Assembly (NCBI GenBank): GCA_015654695.1
Contig: JAATGJ010000132.1
Coordinates: 1-64,000, forward strand
From: Chitinophagales bacterium
GTDB lineage: Bacteria; Bacteroidota; Bacteroidia; Chitinophagales; Chitinophagaceae
Reading direction: 5' to 3'
Length of the DNA stretch: 64,000 nt
A program made the translations under genes and the position numbers. The notes beneath the pieces are model-generated. The model saw only the letters and a program-made list of their open reading frames with translations, made no database searches and was not told where the DNA came from. Numbering within the stretch: the first letter of the stretch is position 1; each line of letters starts with the position of its first letter. Of the stretch, positions 26,639 to 36,734 are shown piece after piece.

Positions 26639-28252
26639 GTGAAAAAAGTTACCACCCTTTTTATCATGGCTGCCTGCATACAGCATGCGACAGCACAACC
26701 CCTCGCCGCTCCCGATACAGCAGGAAAGCTGATCGCTCAAAAAGATAATATCATTACCGCCGAAACGATTCTCAAGATTGAAAATTTAGGAGAGTCCGTT
26801 AATACGGACCTGGCTGAATTAAGGCCTACTGTTTCCGCTGATGGCAATTTATTATTTTTTATTGTGGAGAATCATCGTGCCAACACGAAATATAATTCTA
26901 TCCGCAATTCACAGGATATATGGTATTCCTTTCGCAACGCCGATGGTAGCTGGGATAAAGCGATGCACATGGATTACCCGTTAAATAGTTATTTCTACAA
27001 TGCCGTTTATTGGATATCGCCGGACAACAACAGGATATTAATACGAAATGCGTTTATCCACGGCGACTATGTTGGCAATGGTGTAAGTATGAGTACTCTT
27101 CAGCAAAACGGGATGTGGAGCAAACCGGAAATGCTGAAGATAAAAAATTATTTAAAGTATGACAAGGGCCGGCAGAATGGCGCTACGATGGCGCATGATG
27201 CGCAAACCTTATTACTTTATATGACGGAAGAGAAAGGCGGCACCAATAATGATATCTATGTATGTTTTTTGCAGAAAGACAGTACATGGACAGAGCCAAA
27301 AAGTATCGGTAAAAAAATCAACCTGCCGCAGTATAACGAAATGACACCCTACCTCGCTTCAGATGGTGTGACATTATATTTTAGCAGTAACCGGCCAGGT
27401 GGTTTAGGTGATAATGATATCTGGATGACGAGGCGGCTGGATAAAAGCTGGGAGAAATGGAGCGACCCTATGAATTTGGGCAGCCCGATCAATACACCGG
27501 AATGGGATGCATTCTTTACCCTGGATGCAGGCGGTGAATATGCTTACTTAACCAACAGCACGGATACCTATGGAGAAAGCGATATTGTAAGAGTGAAGCT
27601 ATTGGAAAAAGAGAAACCAGACCCGGTAGTATTAGTAAGTGGTAATGTATATAATAAAAAAACAAATAAACCTCTGACAGCATCACTGGTATATGAAACA
27701 CTGCCGGATGGAGTGGAAGCGGGTAATGCTGTATCCAATTCAGAAGATGGCTCGTTTAAGATAGTATTGCCTTATGATAAGAACTATCTGATCAGGGCTA
27801 CAGCGGATCACTTTTTTGCACAATCAGAAAACCTGAACCTTGATTCATTGGTACAGGCTGGCTATAAAGAGATACATAAAGACCTGTACCTGGTTCCTAT
27901 CGAGATCGGACAGGTAGTCAGGTTGAACAACGTATTCTTTGATTTTGACAAATGGGACCTGCGTTCTGAATCTTTTATAGAACTGGACAGGGTGGTAACA
28001 CTGCTGAAAGAGAATCCTGCCATTGAAATAGAAATGAGCGCCCATACGGATAGCCACGGGTCTGATGAGTACAACATTAAATTAAGTGATAAAAGGGCAA
28101 GATCAGTAATGGAATATATTCTCTCAAAAGGCATAGCTACCAGCAGGATCATATCGCAGGGCTATGGCGAAACAAAACCGGTAGTGCCTAATGATACAGA
28201 TGAGAACAGGCAACTGAACAGAAGGGTGGAGTTTACGATACTAAAGAATTAG
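26639..28252 (+). CDS. PD40 (WD40-like) and OmpA-domain outer-membrane protein
   Basis: The GTG start gives a 537-residue product with a signal peptide. Residues about 60-330 have PD40-like beta-propeller repeats: ELRPTVSADGNLLFF, MTPYLASDGVTLYFSSNRPGG and WDAFFTLDAGGEYAYLTN. A carboxypeptidase-regulatory-like segment (VSGNVYNKKTNKPL) follows, then a C-terminal OmpA peptidoglycan-binding domain with NVFFDFDKWDLR, AHTDSHGSDEYNIKLSDKRA and NRRVEF. The architecture is that of Bacteroidota OmpA/PorE-like proteins, some of which tie T9SS components to the cell wall. Direct T9SS involvement is inferred. It lies upstream of a T9SS type B substrate but about 620 bases away. Confidence 0.85.
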   Translation: MKKVTTLFIMAACIQHATAQPLAAPDTAGKLIAQKDNIITAETILKIENLGESVNTDLAELRPTVSADGNLLFFIVENHRANTKYNSIRNSQDIWYSFRNADGSWDKAMHMDYPLNSYFYNAVYWISPDNNRILIRNAFIHGDYVGNGVSMSTLQQNGMWSKPEMLKIKNYLKYDKGRQNGATMAHDAQTLLLYMTEEKGGTNNDIYVCFLQKDSTWTEPKSIGKKINLPQYNEMTPYLASDGVTLYFSSNRPGGLGDNDIWMTRRLDKSWEKWSDPMNLGSPINTPEWDAFFTLDAGGEYAYLTNSTDTYGESDIVRVKLLEKEKPDPVVLVSGNVYNKKTNKPLTASLVYETLPDGVEAGNAVSNSEDGSFKIVLPYDKNYLIRATADHFFAQSENLNLDSLVQAGYKEIHKDLYLVPIEIGQVVRLNNVFFDFDKWDLRSESFIELDRVVTLLKENPAIEIEMSAHTDSHGSDEYNIKLSDKRARSVMEYILSKGIATSRIISQGYGETKPVVPNDTDENRQLNRRVEFTILKN

Positions 28253-28404
28253 CAATCTTATCATTCCTTTTTCTTTCGTTGTAAATATAAAACATGAATG
28301 CCGGGTAAGTATCTATATGCCTTTATCCCGGAATCCCGGTTTTAGTACTATCACCAGGATCCAACTGTAGCCGATGGCTTCAAGTTAAGAGATTTTGCCC
28401 CATC

Positions 28405-28433
28405 GGCTTGCCCCGATTTTATCGGGGCAAGCC
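28405..28433. repeat. Perfect 13-bp inverted repeat hairpin
   Basis: GGCTTGCCCCGAT, a TTT loop and ATCGGGGCAAGCC form a perfect 13-bp stem. No T-run follows on either strand, so a terminator role is unlikely. It is probably an extragenic palindrome. Confidence 0.75.
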
Positions 28434-28490
28434 CTGTTTATAAAAATATTGTATATACGTCTTTGGCACCATAGGGGCAGCGTCGTTAGG

Positions 28491-28555
28491 TGGCTCCTAT
28501 GGAGCCAGATTACTCAAATGATGATTAACTATAAACACGATGCTCCTAACGGAGC
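28491..28555. repeat. Paired GCTCC/GGAGC hairpins
   Basis: TGGCTCC-TAT-GGAGCCA (28491-28507) and GCTCC-TAAC-GGAGC (28542-28555) are two small hairpins about 35 bases apart. They look like a dispersed-repeat unit rather than a site for a neighbouring gene. Confidence 0.55.
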
Positions 28556-28873
28556 TCATTTAACTACATTGATCTTTCGGGGTTTTTGGTTTCAATCATT
28601 TGCTATATTCTATATTAATCTCCCCTCTTTGAGGTTTCTTCCTACCAATAGAATGAAGAATTTTTATTTACGAGACTAACTGTTTTACTTTCCGGGCAAC
28701 CATGCAAGATTAAAAGCAGATATAATATACGGGAAATCAGTTGCGATTATTTGCATTGTGTTTCGGCAACTATGAATATTGCCCCATGTGAAGATTACTC
28801 ACCAGGCTTCAGAATTATACTTTAACTTTAGATACCTGAGCATGCTATTATTGACTTCAAGTCTTTTTAAACC

Positions 28874-31318
28874 ATGCGTTTTTGCCATTTAACACCAAGA
28901 CTACTTTTCACCGGGTTATGCATAGCCCTGTGCTGTTTTTATGGCAACACACAAACCTGTCCCGCCAATATTGATTTTGAAAATGGCACTTTTGACGCAT
29001 GGACATGTTACTCCGGTTATGTAACCGGTAATGGCCAGAATGTCATTTCACTTACTCCTTCCGGTGGCCCGGTTCCTGGTCAGCATACCATGTTCTCTTC
29101 CTTCCCGGGTGGTGGGTTTGACCCTTATGGCGGCTTTCCGGTCAATTGCCCCAATGGCAGCGGGTATTCTATCAAACTGGGGAATAATTATGGCGGTGGA
29201 CAAGCTGAAGGCATTTCGTATGAATTCACTATTCCTGCTAACGAGGATTATTATACACTTATTTACAATTATGCCGTTGTATTCCAGGATCCCAATCACC
29301 AGGAATACCAGCAACCAAGACTGGAAATTGAAGTGCTGAATGTTACTGATAACAGCGTCATTTATTGTTCTTCGTTTACTTTTATCCCCTTTGGTACTAT
29401 ACTTCCCGGATTTTTCGAATCCCCTGATCCCGGCAGTGATACAAAAGTATGGTGCAAGGACTGGACAGCTGTTTCTATTAACCTGGATGGTCATGCAGGA
29501 AAAACCGTCAGGCTTTTTTTTAAAACAGCGGATTGCACTTTTCAACGACATTTCGGCTATGCCTATATTGATGTAAACTCCGAATGCAGCGGCACATTTA
29601 CAGGCGCCACCTATTGCCCTGATGATACACTGGTAAACATCGTTGCTCCTTACGGATACCAGGGTTATACATGGTATAACAATGCATTTACCCAGGTGTT
29701 GGGTAACCAGCAGATACTTACCCTGCGACCACCGCCGCCGGCAGGAACAAATGTTGCCGTGCAACTACTGCCTTATAGCGGTTACGGTTGTGCTGATACT
29801 TTATATGCCCGGTTAGTGGATACTTTAACCGTAACAGCCCATGCTGGTATTGATGTTTCTTCATGCAATAATAACCCCGTGCCCATCGGCTCTCCTCCAA
29901 AGGCCGGCTTAGTATATAAATGGAGCCCTGCCACGGGATTATCCAACCCCAATATTGCTAATCCTCATGCAGCGCCGGATATCACTACCACTTATATCCT
30001 TACAGTGAACCATGATGGCGGCGGGTGCATTGACACGGATACGGTACTTGTGCGGGCTGCCGCTATCAATAAGTCTTTGCAGTTAATCGGCAAAGCAAAT
30101 TATTGTATAGGCCAGGGTGACAGCGCTATCTTAAAAGTAAATCCCACTGACAGTATTCAATGGTATAAAAATGATATCCCCATTAGCGGAGCCAATGAAA
30201 CTGAACTGAGGATAACAGAGACAGGCGTCTATTATGCCGTACTTTTTAATAATATAGGATGCAGTGTTGCTACAGACAGACAGCCAATTACTATATCGTC
30301 AGTACCTGTTCCGGGTGTCACTTTCGGCATCAGTAACCAATGCCTGGTGGGTAACCGGTTTGTTTTTACCAATACCAGCACCAATGCTGTGGGCGCCATG
30401 CAATACAGGTGGATACTGGGCGATGGTACGACTACCCTATCACGGGATGTAACGCATAGTTATGCGCAGGCAGGTGTATATACAGTGAAAATGATCGTCA
30501 ACAGCAGTTCTGTTTGCATGGATAGTGTCATGTCTGTTATAAAGGTATATCAAAATCCGGTCGCTGCTTTTGATGTTGCGCCGGTTTGTATCAACCTGCC
30601 TTTGCAGGCCGTTAATAAAACAATTGACACAATAGGATCGCCGATAAATTATTTATGGAATTTTGGCAATGGCCAATCCTCAACAGATCGTAATCCACCC
30701 ATACAGGTATATCCTGTCGCAGGAACCTACCCTATCACTTTGTCTGTAAATTCTGTGCAATGCCCTTCTCCATCAGATGTCTTAAAAAGGAATATTGTTA
30801 TTGATAAACCCAGGCCGGGTATTACTTACCCGGTACAATACGCGGTGATAGATTACCCGCTTGTCTTACAGGCGAGGCAATTTGGCGAAACTGCATTATG
30901 GAGTCCCGGCACACATTTAAATACACAGGAAAGTTATACCCCTGTATTCAAAGGGGCTTCCGACCAATTATACAGCATAGAAATAAAAACCATCAGCGGC
31001 TGCCTTACTACAGATATACAGGAGGTGAAAACAGTGAAAGAAGCTGACATATATGTACCTTCAGCTTTTACTCCAAACAATGATGGTTTAAATGATCACT
31101 TACGGCCCATATTAATGGGTATAAAAGAAATCCGCTACTTCAAAGTATTCAACCGGTGGGGGCAGATGGTATATCAATCGAAAAACGAGCTACCCGGCTG
31201 GGATGGCACTATCAATGGGATTCCGCAATCATCAGTGGTGGTCGCCTGGATGATAGAAGGGATCAGCATTGACAACAGGATCATTACCCGAAAAGGCACA
31301 AGTACTTTAGTCAGATAG
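28874..31318 (+). CDS. Large PKD-domain protein with T9SS type B (gliding-associated) sorting domain
   Basis: The 814-residue secreted product has a signal peptide (residues 1-26), then a jelly-roll-like N-terminal region beginning CPANIDFENGTFDAW, which is typical of surface adhesins. PKD-like domains follow (ILGDGTTTLSRDVTHSYAQAGVYTVKMIV; LWNFGNGQSSTDRN). The final 90 residues are the CHU_C/gliding-associated type B sorting domain, with YVPSAFTPNNDGLNDHL, FKVFNRWGQMVYQS and WDGTINGI. Type B cargo is exported by T9SS and usually needs a PorP/SprF-like partner, not seen nearby. An adhesin or matrix role is inferred. Convergent with the amylase gene, 5 bases between stops. Confidence 0.88.
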   Translation: MRFCHLTPRLLFTGLCIALCCFYGNTQTCPANIDFENGTFDAWTCYSGYVTGNGQNVISLTPSGGPVPGQHTMFSSFPGGGFDPYGGFPVNCPNGSGYSIKLGNNYGGGQAEGISYEFTIPANEDYYTLIYNYAVVFQDPNHQEYQQPRLEIEVLNVTDNSVIYCSSFTFIPFGTILPGFFESPDPGSDTKVWCKDWTAVSINLDGHAGKTVRLFFKTADCTFQRHFGYAYIDVNSECSGTFTGATYCPDDTLVNIVAPYGYQGYTWYNNAFTQVLGNQQILTLRPPPPAGTNVAVQLLPYSGYGCADTLYARLVDTLTVTAHAGIDVSSCNNNPVPIGSPPKAGLVYKWSPATGLSNPNIANPHAAPDITTTYILTVNHDGGGCIDTDTVLVRAAAINKSLQLIGKANYCIGQGDSAILKVNPTDSIQWYKNDIPISGANETELRITETGVYYAVLFNNIGCSVATDRQPITISSVPVPGVTFGISNQCLVGNRFVFTNTSTNAVGAMQYRWILGDGTTTLSRDVTHSYAQAGVYTVKMIVNSSSVCMDSVMSVIKVYQNPVAAFDVAPVCINLPLQAVNKTIDTIGSPINYLWNFGNGQSSTDRNPPIQVYPVAGTYPITLSVNSVQCPSPSDVLKRNIVIDKPRPGITYPVQYAVIDYPLVLQARQFGETALWSPGTHLNTQESYTPVFKGASDQLYSIEIKTISGCLTTDIQEVKTVKEADIYVPSAFTPNNDGLNDHLRPILMGIKEIRYFKVFNRWGQMVYQSKNELPGWDGTINGIPQSSVVVAWMIEGISIDNRIITRKGTSTLVR

Positions 31319-31323
31319 AAATT

Positions 31324-33174
31324 TTATCTCAGCTCCAATATCAATGCGGATCGTGGCGCAACAGATAACTCTTTAGTTAAAGATAGCTGATCTCCTGTCA
31401 GTACATTAACCGCTGTCTTCTTATTCTTTATTATTTCACCAAACCGTTCTGTATTAATCACCGTCGCCCCGGTGTTTTTATTCAGCACTACCATTACGGT
31501 TTCTTCTTTACCGTACCTGAAATAAACATATATACCTTTTGCAGGTGCAAAATGCAACGTGTTGCCTTCATGTATAACTTTTTTATTCTTTCGCCAGTTT
31601 AATAATTTTTTCAAAAAAGCTTGTACCCGTACCTGGTCGTTCGATAAACCCGCACCTGTAAATCCATTGACCGCATCTCCTTTCCATCCCCCGGGAAAAT
31701 CAGTACGAATCAATCCATGATCCCCGGGCTTTGCTGTATTTTCTATCAATAATTCCGTACCATAGTAAAGCTGTGGTATTCCCCGTATGGTAAGCAGGTA
31801 ACTGAGTGCCATCTGCACCAGGTCAACATCGTTTTTGAGTTGCGTAAAAAGCCTGTCCATATCATGATTATCCCCAAAAACTAAAAGGTTTTTAGGATTA
31901 GCATATACAAAGTCGTTTGCCAACGCCTCATATAATTTTACTAATCCTTTGTCCCAGTTTTCAGGCTCAGTTAATGCCTGGACCAGGTTTGCTTGTAATG
32001 GAAAGTCCATTGTACTTTTCATACAGCCATTGTAACCGCTATTATTCAGTTTTCCTTTTTGCCAGTAGGCTGCAATCAATGGATTAGTGCTCCACTCCTC
32101 TCCTACAATACTGAAACCCGGATATTCATTCATGATGGTACATGTCCATTGCTCCAAAAATTTCTTTTGCGAATAAGGATAGGTATCCTGTCTTATTCCA
32201 CCAAGACCCAATGTTTCTATCCACCATATACTGTTTTGAACCAGGTACGATGCTAAAAAGGGGTTTTGCTGGTTGAGATCAGGCATGGAACTGACAAACC
32301 ATCCTTTTACCATCAGTTCCTTATCAACCATTGATGCATAGGGATCTTCGTTGACGGTGCGGCGATGATTGGTGATCTGAACAGAATCAGGATAATTGAT
32401 CCAATTATGAAATGGCAGATCCTTCATCCACCAGTAATTTGATCCACTGTGATTGACCACTCCATCAAATATTAATTTAATGCCTTTCTGACGGGCTTTA
32501 TCAGCCAGTTCTTTATACTCTTCCAATGTTCCGAACCGCGGATCAACTTTATAGTAATCAGTGATCGCATATCCATGATAGGATGAACGAGGCATATCAT
32601 TCTCCAGCAAAGGCGTAGGCCAGATAGCCGTATAGCCCATATCAGCCATATAACCGAGTTGATCAATCATACCCCGGATATCACCGCCATGCCTGCCGTA
32701 ATCATTTTTACGGTCAATCTTTTTTTCCTGCATTGTACTTGCTATATCATTACTTATATCACCATTGGCAAAACGATCAGGTGTAATAAGATAAATGACA
32801 TCAGCAGCAGTAAAGCCTTTTACAAGGCTGGCATCTTTTTTACGCTGTTGCAACGTATAATTATATGAGTATGCTGTTTTACCTTCTTTCTTAAACAATA
32901 TGGGGAATACACCGGGTTTTGTACTTTTTGAAATAACCAGATCAATGAAAAGATAGTTCTTACTATCAGCCTTATGGATTCGCCTGACCGTAACACCTGC
33001 ATAGCTGATGACAGGATTTGTCTCCCCGATATTTTCACCATGAACCAGCAACTGCAATTCCTGGTTTTTCATACCCACCCACCAGTTCATGGGTTCTACA
33101 CGGGGCTGTTGTGCAATAAGGGAAACAGAAAAAAGAAATAAAGATAAACTGTACAGTAATTTCCTGGCAAGCAT
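31324..33174 (-). CDS. Periplasmic GH13 cyclomaltodextrinase/neopullulanase-like amylase
   Basis: The 616-residue product has a signal peptide ending in LIAQ. An N-terminal cyclomaltodextrinase-like domain (about 25-110, MNWWVGMKNQELQL) precedes the GH13 barrel. Conserved regions are seen: FDGVVNHSG (region I), GGIRQDTYPY with nucleophile Asp330, SIVGEEWS with acid/base Glu359 and FGDNHDMDR with the third Asp. A C-terminal beta domain ends in SALILELR. The enzyme should hydrolyse alpha-1,4 glucans or cyclodextrins in the periplasm, like SusA of Bacteroides. No susR or glucose transporter is adjacent. Confidence 0.9.
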   Translation of the reverse strand: MLARKLLYSLSLFLFSVSLIAQQPRVEPMNWWVGMKNQELQLLVHGENIGETNPVISYAGVTVRRIHKADSKNYLFIDLVISKSTKPGVFPILFKKEGKTAYSYNYTLQQRKKDASLVKGFTAADVIYLITPDRFANGDISNDIASTMQEKKIDRKNDYGRHGGDIRGMIDQLGYMADMGYTAIWPTPLLENDMPRSSYHGYAITDYYKVDPRFGTLEEYKELADKARQKGIKLIFDGVVNHSGSNYWWMKDLPFHNWINYPDSVQITNHRRTVNEDPYASMVDKELMVKGWFVSSMPDLNQQNPFLASYLVQNSIWWIETLGLGGIRQDTYPYSQKKFLEQWTCTIMNEYPGFSIVGEEWSTNPLIAAYWQKGKLNNSGYNGCMKSTMDFPLQANLVQALTEPENWDKGLVKLYEALANDFVYANPKNLLVFGDNHDMDRLFTQLKNDVDLVQMALSYLLTIRGIPQLYYGTELLIENTAKPGDHGLIRTDFPGGWKGDAVNGFTGAGLSNDQVRVQAFLKKLLNWRKNKKVIHEGNTLHFAPAKGIYVYFRYGKEETVMVVLNKNTGATVINTERFGEIIKNKKTAVNVLTGDQLSLTKELSVAPRSALILELR

Positions 33175-33262
33175 AATCGTATATTATAATGAGAAGGTAA
33201 AGCTATTTTGAAATCTTTTGGAAACAGCCTCCAAAGAATGGTATAACCGGCAGAAAACGAAG

Positions 33263-33595
33263 TTATCTTTCCGCCTCAGCCATCTTCAGTTTCTTGTGTA
33301 TGCGAAAGGTAAGTGTATCTATATACAGCCTGAAAGCGCAAAGAACACAAAGCACAGGTTTGCTTCCCCTGAAACTTTCGTTGTGCTGAAAAAAGCGATG
33401 ACCAATTCCCGGCAATAAATAACCGGTAAAAATGGCGGCGCCTATCAGCCAGTAACCAGGTAAGATAAATGCCAATGCTATCAATGTAAAAAACAAAGTA
33501 GCCCCGATGAAATGCAGAACCTGGTTACCCCTGTTGCTATGCGCCTTCAGGTAAGCAGGATAAAAAGCATTGAGTTCGCTGATAAATTTTTTCAT
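33263..33595 (-). CDS. Mpo1-like (DUF962) membrane protein
   Basis: The 110-residue protein has two predicted helices between residues 35 and 75. It carries the DUF962/Mpo1 His signatures YLKAHSNRGNQVLHFIG at the N-terminus and GIGHRFFQHNESFRGSKPV in the middle. The yeast relative Mpo1 is an Fe(II) dioxygenase that alpha-oxidises 2-hydroxy fatty acids; the same iron-binding His set appears to be present. Substrate in this organism is not known. It lies between the amylase and the DUF6370 gene and appears monocistronic. Confidence 0.8.
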   Translation of the reverse strand: MKKFISELNAFYPAYLKAHSNRGNQVLHFIGATLFFTLIALAFILPGYWLIGAAIFTGYLLPGIGHRFFQHNESFRGSKPVLCVLCAFRLYIDTLTFRIHKKLKMAEAER

Positions 33596-33651
33596 GGCAG
33601 TTGCTTTTGCGATTTAAAATTAAGCAGATGTTTATTCATGAACTTTTGCTC

Positions 33652-34017
33652 TTAATTATTTTTTAGTTGCTTTTTTTCCGGCGATTTGATCAACCTGAAG
33701 TAAGTAGCTTTAAACCGGTTGTCAACTATTTCTCCCTGCACTTCAGCTTTCCTGATGGCGTTGCAAAACCCATCCTTTGCATGTGCATCACCGTGCTTAT
33801 CTATATCAGTGCCGTCAACAAAATAAGACTTTCCATCAATACGGACAGCCAGATCACAACTTTTACCGGCTAAACCTAACTGGCACTGGCCACAGGCTGC
33901 TTCTACAGTGAGCAGTTTTTTTGTCGTATCTGGTTTGGCCGGCTTTACTTCATTGTGTTGTCCAATTGCTGTTGTTGCAAAAAAACTGAAAACCAGCAGC
34001 GTGAATAATGTCTTCAT
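33652..34017 (-). CDS. DUF6370-like secreted protein
   Basis: A signal peptide (up to TAIGQ) is followed by a 100-residue conserved domain with EAACGQCQLGLAGKSCDLAV, then GKSYFVDGT, then HGDAHAKDGFCNAIRKA. The two Cys in CGQC, a third in KSC, the His pair in HGDAHA and the Cys in GFC could bind a metal or form disulfides. The pattern is conserved in Bacteroidota proteins of unknown function. It is periplasmic by inference, and transcribed alone or with the downstream Mpo1-like gene 56 bases away. Confidence 0.75.
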   Translation of the reverse strand: MKTLFTLLVFSFFATTAIGQHNEVKPAKPDTTKKLLTVEAACGQCQLGLAGKSCDLAVRIDGKSYFVDGTDIDKHGDAHAKDGFCNAIRKAEVQGEIVDNRFKATYFRLIKSPEKKQLKNN

Positions 34018-34051
34018 AATATGAAATTTATAAATTAACCAGTATGTTAAC

Positions 34052-35245
34052 CTACCTGAAATTCGCTTTCATTACCCGCATTACATTCCCTCCTAAGATC
34101 TTATACACTGATTTTTTTGAATACCCTCTCCTCAGCAGTTCTTCCGTGATCTTTGGATAAGTGGTTACATCTTCCAATCCTTTTGGCAGAGAAGATACGC
34201 CATCATAATCAGAACCGATACCCACATAATCATCACCGACCAGTTTTACTATGTGATCAATATGGTCAACCATTTGCGCCAGTGTAGGGCGAAATGGTTC
34301 CAGCTCTGCAGAAAACCGCTGCCGCCAAATTTCATTCATTTTAGCGGCATCATAGTATTGCTGTAATGAATCTTTGATCTGTTTTCCTTTGGTTCCTTCC
34401 AGTTCATCCATTTTTTTTGCAAAATTGCTGTCAATAAATCCTGAATAGAAATTGATACAGATAACACCCCCGTTTTTTGCTACCGCTTTTATCTGCTCAT
34501 CTTTTACATTGCGAAAAACAGGGCAGATACTCCAGACAGAACTATGCGAAAGCATTACGGGTTTTGTGACCGTGGCGATAGCATCATAAAAAGTTTGTTC
34601 GCCAACATGGGAAAGGTCAACGATGATACCGAGTTCATTCATTCGTTTTACAACCTGCTTACCGAAACTCGTTAACCCTTTTCTTTTGGTCTCACCCTGA
34701 CCCTCAAAGGAGAAGGATGTTTCATCTTTTGCACTGGTAGCCCAGCTGGTACTATTATTCCATGTTAATGTCATGTAACGCATACCCTGGTTATACAGCG
34801 CCTGTAGTTTATCCATGTCATCTTCGATCATGTGTCCGCCTTCAACACCGATCAGCGCGACTAATTTATCCTGGCGGATGCCTTTCTTTACTTCCTTGTA
34901 ATCCCTGGCCAGTGTTATACGATCGGGGTTTTTAAGAACAAGGATACTCAATGCATCTATTTCCTGCTCTGCATCCTTATAAAATCCTTCTTTATTTCTT
35001 GCCTTCTCTCCTGTCCATACAGAAAAAAATTGCACATCCAGGCCACCTTCTTTCCATCTTACCAGGTCGCTATGCCCTTCTTTCACCCGGTTGGAGATAT
35101 CAATGCCATCAAGCACAGCAGAAGAAAGAATATCATTGTGGGTATCTGCCAGGATAGCTTTGTTGTGAAGTTTGCGTAAAGACTGCGAAGAAGCAATAAA
35201 TATAATGGAGAGAAAAAAAGATAACAGCAACAGTAACTTCTTCAT
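34052..35245 (-). CDS. Membrane dipeptidase, peptidase family M19
   Basis: The product has 397 residues with a signal peptide (LLLLSFFLSIIFIASSQ). M19 dinuclear-zinc motifs are seen in order: LADTHNDIL (His-x-Asp), IGVEGGHM (bridging Glu), DLSHVGEQTF and MLSHSSVW (zinc-binding His residues). The conserved C-terminal VGIGSDYDGV and RGYSKKSVYKILGGNVMRV follow. The enzyme cleaves dipeptides in the periplasm, including peptides derived from cell-wall turnover in relatives. It stands between the DUF6370 gene and the accC gene, separated from accC by a terminator. Confidence 0.92.
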   Translation of the reverse strand: MKKLLLLLSFFLSIIFIASSQSLRKLHNKAILADTHNDILSSAVLDGIDISNRVKEGHSDLVRWKEGGLDVQFFSVWTGEKARNKEGFYKDAEQEIDALSILVLKNPDRITLARDYKEVKKGIRQDKLVALIGVEGGHMIEDDMDKLQALYNQGMRYMTLTWNNSTSWATSAKDETSFSFEGQGETKRKGLTSFGKQVVKRMNELGIIVDLSHVGEQTFYDAIATVTKPVMLSHSSVWSICPVFRNVKDEQIKAVAKNGGVICINFYSGFIDSNFAKKMDELEGTKGKQIKDSLQQYYDAAKMNEIWRQRFSAELEPFRPTLAQMVDHIDHIVKLVGDDYVGIGSDYDGVSSLPKGLEDVTTYPKITEELLRRGYSKKSVYKILGGNVMRVMKANFR

Positions 35246-35267
35246 GCTATGACTTTGGTATGTGAAA

Positions 35268-35297
35268 ATAAAAAATCCCGGCTGTATTAACCGGGAT
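35268..35297 (-). terminator. Rho-independent terminator of the acc operon
   Basis: ATCCCGG at 35275-35281 pairs with CCGGGAT at 35291-35297. On the minus strand a TTTTTTATTTT run follows the stem, 20 bases after the accC stop. Confidence 0.85.
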
Positions 35298-35317
35298 AAA
35301 TTTCTCCAGGCATTTTA

Positions 35318-36655
35318 TTACTTCAGCACAAAACCTTCCAAAAACTTCGTATTAAAATCACCGCTAAGGAAACGTTCATCCTTCATTAACTGCAAATGAA
35401 ATGGAATAGTTGTTTTTACTCCTTCGATAATATATTCGCTGAGCGCCCTGTACATGGTATCAACAGCTTCCTGCCGGGTACGGGCCACCGTGATGAGTTT
35501 TCCAATCATAGAATCATAATACGGTGGAATAACGTAACCCGCATAGGCATGGCTGTCCACCCTTACACCATGACCACCTGGCTGGTGCAAGACGGTGATT
35601 CTTCCCGGCGAAGGACGAAAATCATTGTAAGGATCTTCAGCATTAATCCTGCACTCAATCGAGTGCATTTGTGGTATATAATCTTCCCCGGATATTCTTT
35701 CGCCAACAGCAATTTTGATCTGTTCTTTGATCAGGTCAAAATTGATAACTTCTTCCGTGACACAATGTTCTACCTGGATACGTGTATTCATTTCCATGAA
35801 ATAGAAATTGCGGTGTTTATCTACAAGGAACTCCACTGTACCTACACTTTCATAATTGATAGCCGCTGCAGCTTTCTTGGCAGCTTCTCCCATTTTAAAT
35901 CGTAACTCTTCCGTCATGAACGGAGAAGGAGATTCTTCTACCAGTTTCTGGTGACGTCGTTGTATGGAGCAATCTCTTTCACTCAAATGGCAAACATTTC
36001 CATACTGATCGCCGGCTACCTGTATCTCAATATGTCTTGGCTCTTCTACAAATTTTTCCATGTAAAGGCCATCGTTCTTAAATGAAGCTGCTGCTTCCGC
36101 TTTAGCCGTATTATAGGCTTTCTCCATTTCACTATCTTCCCATACTATACGCATCCCCTTACCGCCGCCACCAGCTGTAGCTTTGATAATAACAGGGTAA
36201 CCCATGCTTTTTGCGAGATCTTTAGCTTCTTCTATACTTTGTAACAAACCTGCTCCCCCTGGTACTACAGGTACACCTGCTTTAATCATCGTTTCTTTGG
36301 CAGTGATCTTATCTCCCATTCCATTGATCATATCCGCTGTGGGCCCGATAAATTTAATACCATGATCATTACAGATCTTAGCAAACCTTGCATTCTCAGC
36401 CAGAAAACCATAGCCCGGATGAATAGCATCTGCATTGGTGATCTCCACGGCAGACATAATATGCGGAATATTCAGGTAGGAGTCGCTGCTTTGTGGCTTG
36501 CCAATACAAACGGCTTCATCAGCAAACCTTACATGCAGGCTATCGCGGTCAGCAGTAGAATATACAGCCACGGTTTTAATACCCATTTCACGACAGGTTC
36601 GTATCACACGAAGGGCTATCTCTCCACGGTTTGCGATCAGTATTTTTTTGAACAC
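35318..36655 (-). CDS. accC: Biotin carboxylase subunit of acetyl-CoA carboxylase
   Basis: This 445-residue ATP-grasp enzyme has the N-terminal [22 protein letters not shown] signature in pieces ([13 protein letters not shown]), the glycine-rich loop [24 protein letters not shown] for the catalytic region, and [12 protein letters not shown] near residue 290. It carboxylates biotin on AccB using bicarbonate and ATP, the first committed step of fatty acid synthesis, in the cytoplasm. It lies downstream of accB, in the efp-accB-accC order common in bacteria. A terminator follows. Confidence 0.97.
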   Translation of the reverse strand: MFKKILIANRGEIALRVIRTCREMGIKTVAVYSTADRDSLHVRFADEAVCIGKPQSSDSYLNIPHIMSAVEITNADAIHPGYGFLAENARFAKICNDHGIKFIGPTADMINGMGDKITAKETMIKAGVPVVPGGAGLLQSIEEAKDLAKSMGYPVIIKATAGGGGKGMRIVWEDSEMEKAYNTAKAEAAASFKNDGLYMEKFVEEPRHIEIQVAGDQYGNVCHLSERDCSIQRRHQKLVEESPSPFMTEELRFKMGEAAKKAAAAINYESVGTVEFLVDKHRNFYFMEMNTRIQVEHCVTEEVINFDLIKEQIKIAVGERISGEDYIPQMHSIECRINAEDPYNDFRPSPGRITVLHQPGGHGVRVDSHAYAGYVIPPYYDSMIGKLITVARTRQEAVDTMYRALSEYIIEGVKTTIPFHLQLMKDERFLSGDFNTKFLEGFVLK

Positions 36656-36734
36656 AGGAATGAATTAAAAATTTAGAATTAAAAATTCAAACTATTAAGC
36701 AGCAGTCTTTGCTTTTTGAATTTTTACTTTTTAT

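Larger units (their letters stand above)
28253..28873. other. 621-base intergenic region with palindromic elements
   Basis: No coding region is convincing here. It holds a perfect 13-bp stem hairpin at 28405-28433 and a pair of GGCTCC/GCTCC hairpins at 28491-28555, annotated separately. The sequence ATAGGGGCAGCGTCGTTAGG just before them, and ACTATAAACACGATGCTCC between them, have the look of dispersed repeats common in Bacteroidota chromosomes. Confidence 0.6.

Noticed and set aside
28405-28433. Perfect hairpin as a terminator of the OmpA gene
   Set aside because: It lies 150 bases after the stop and has no T-run on either strand.
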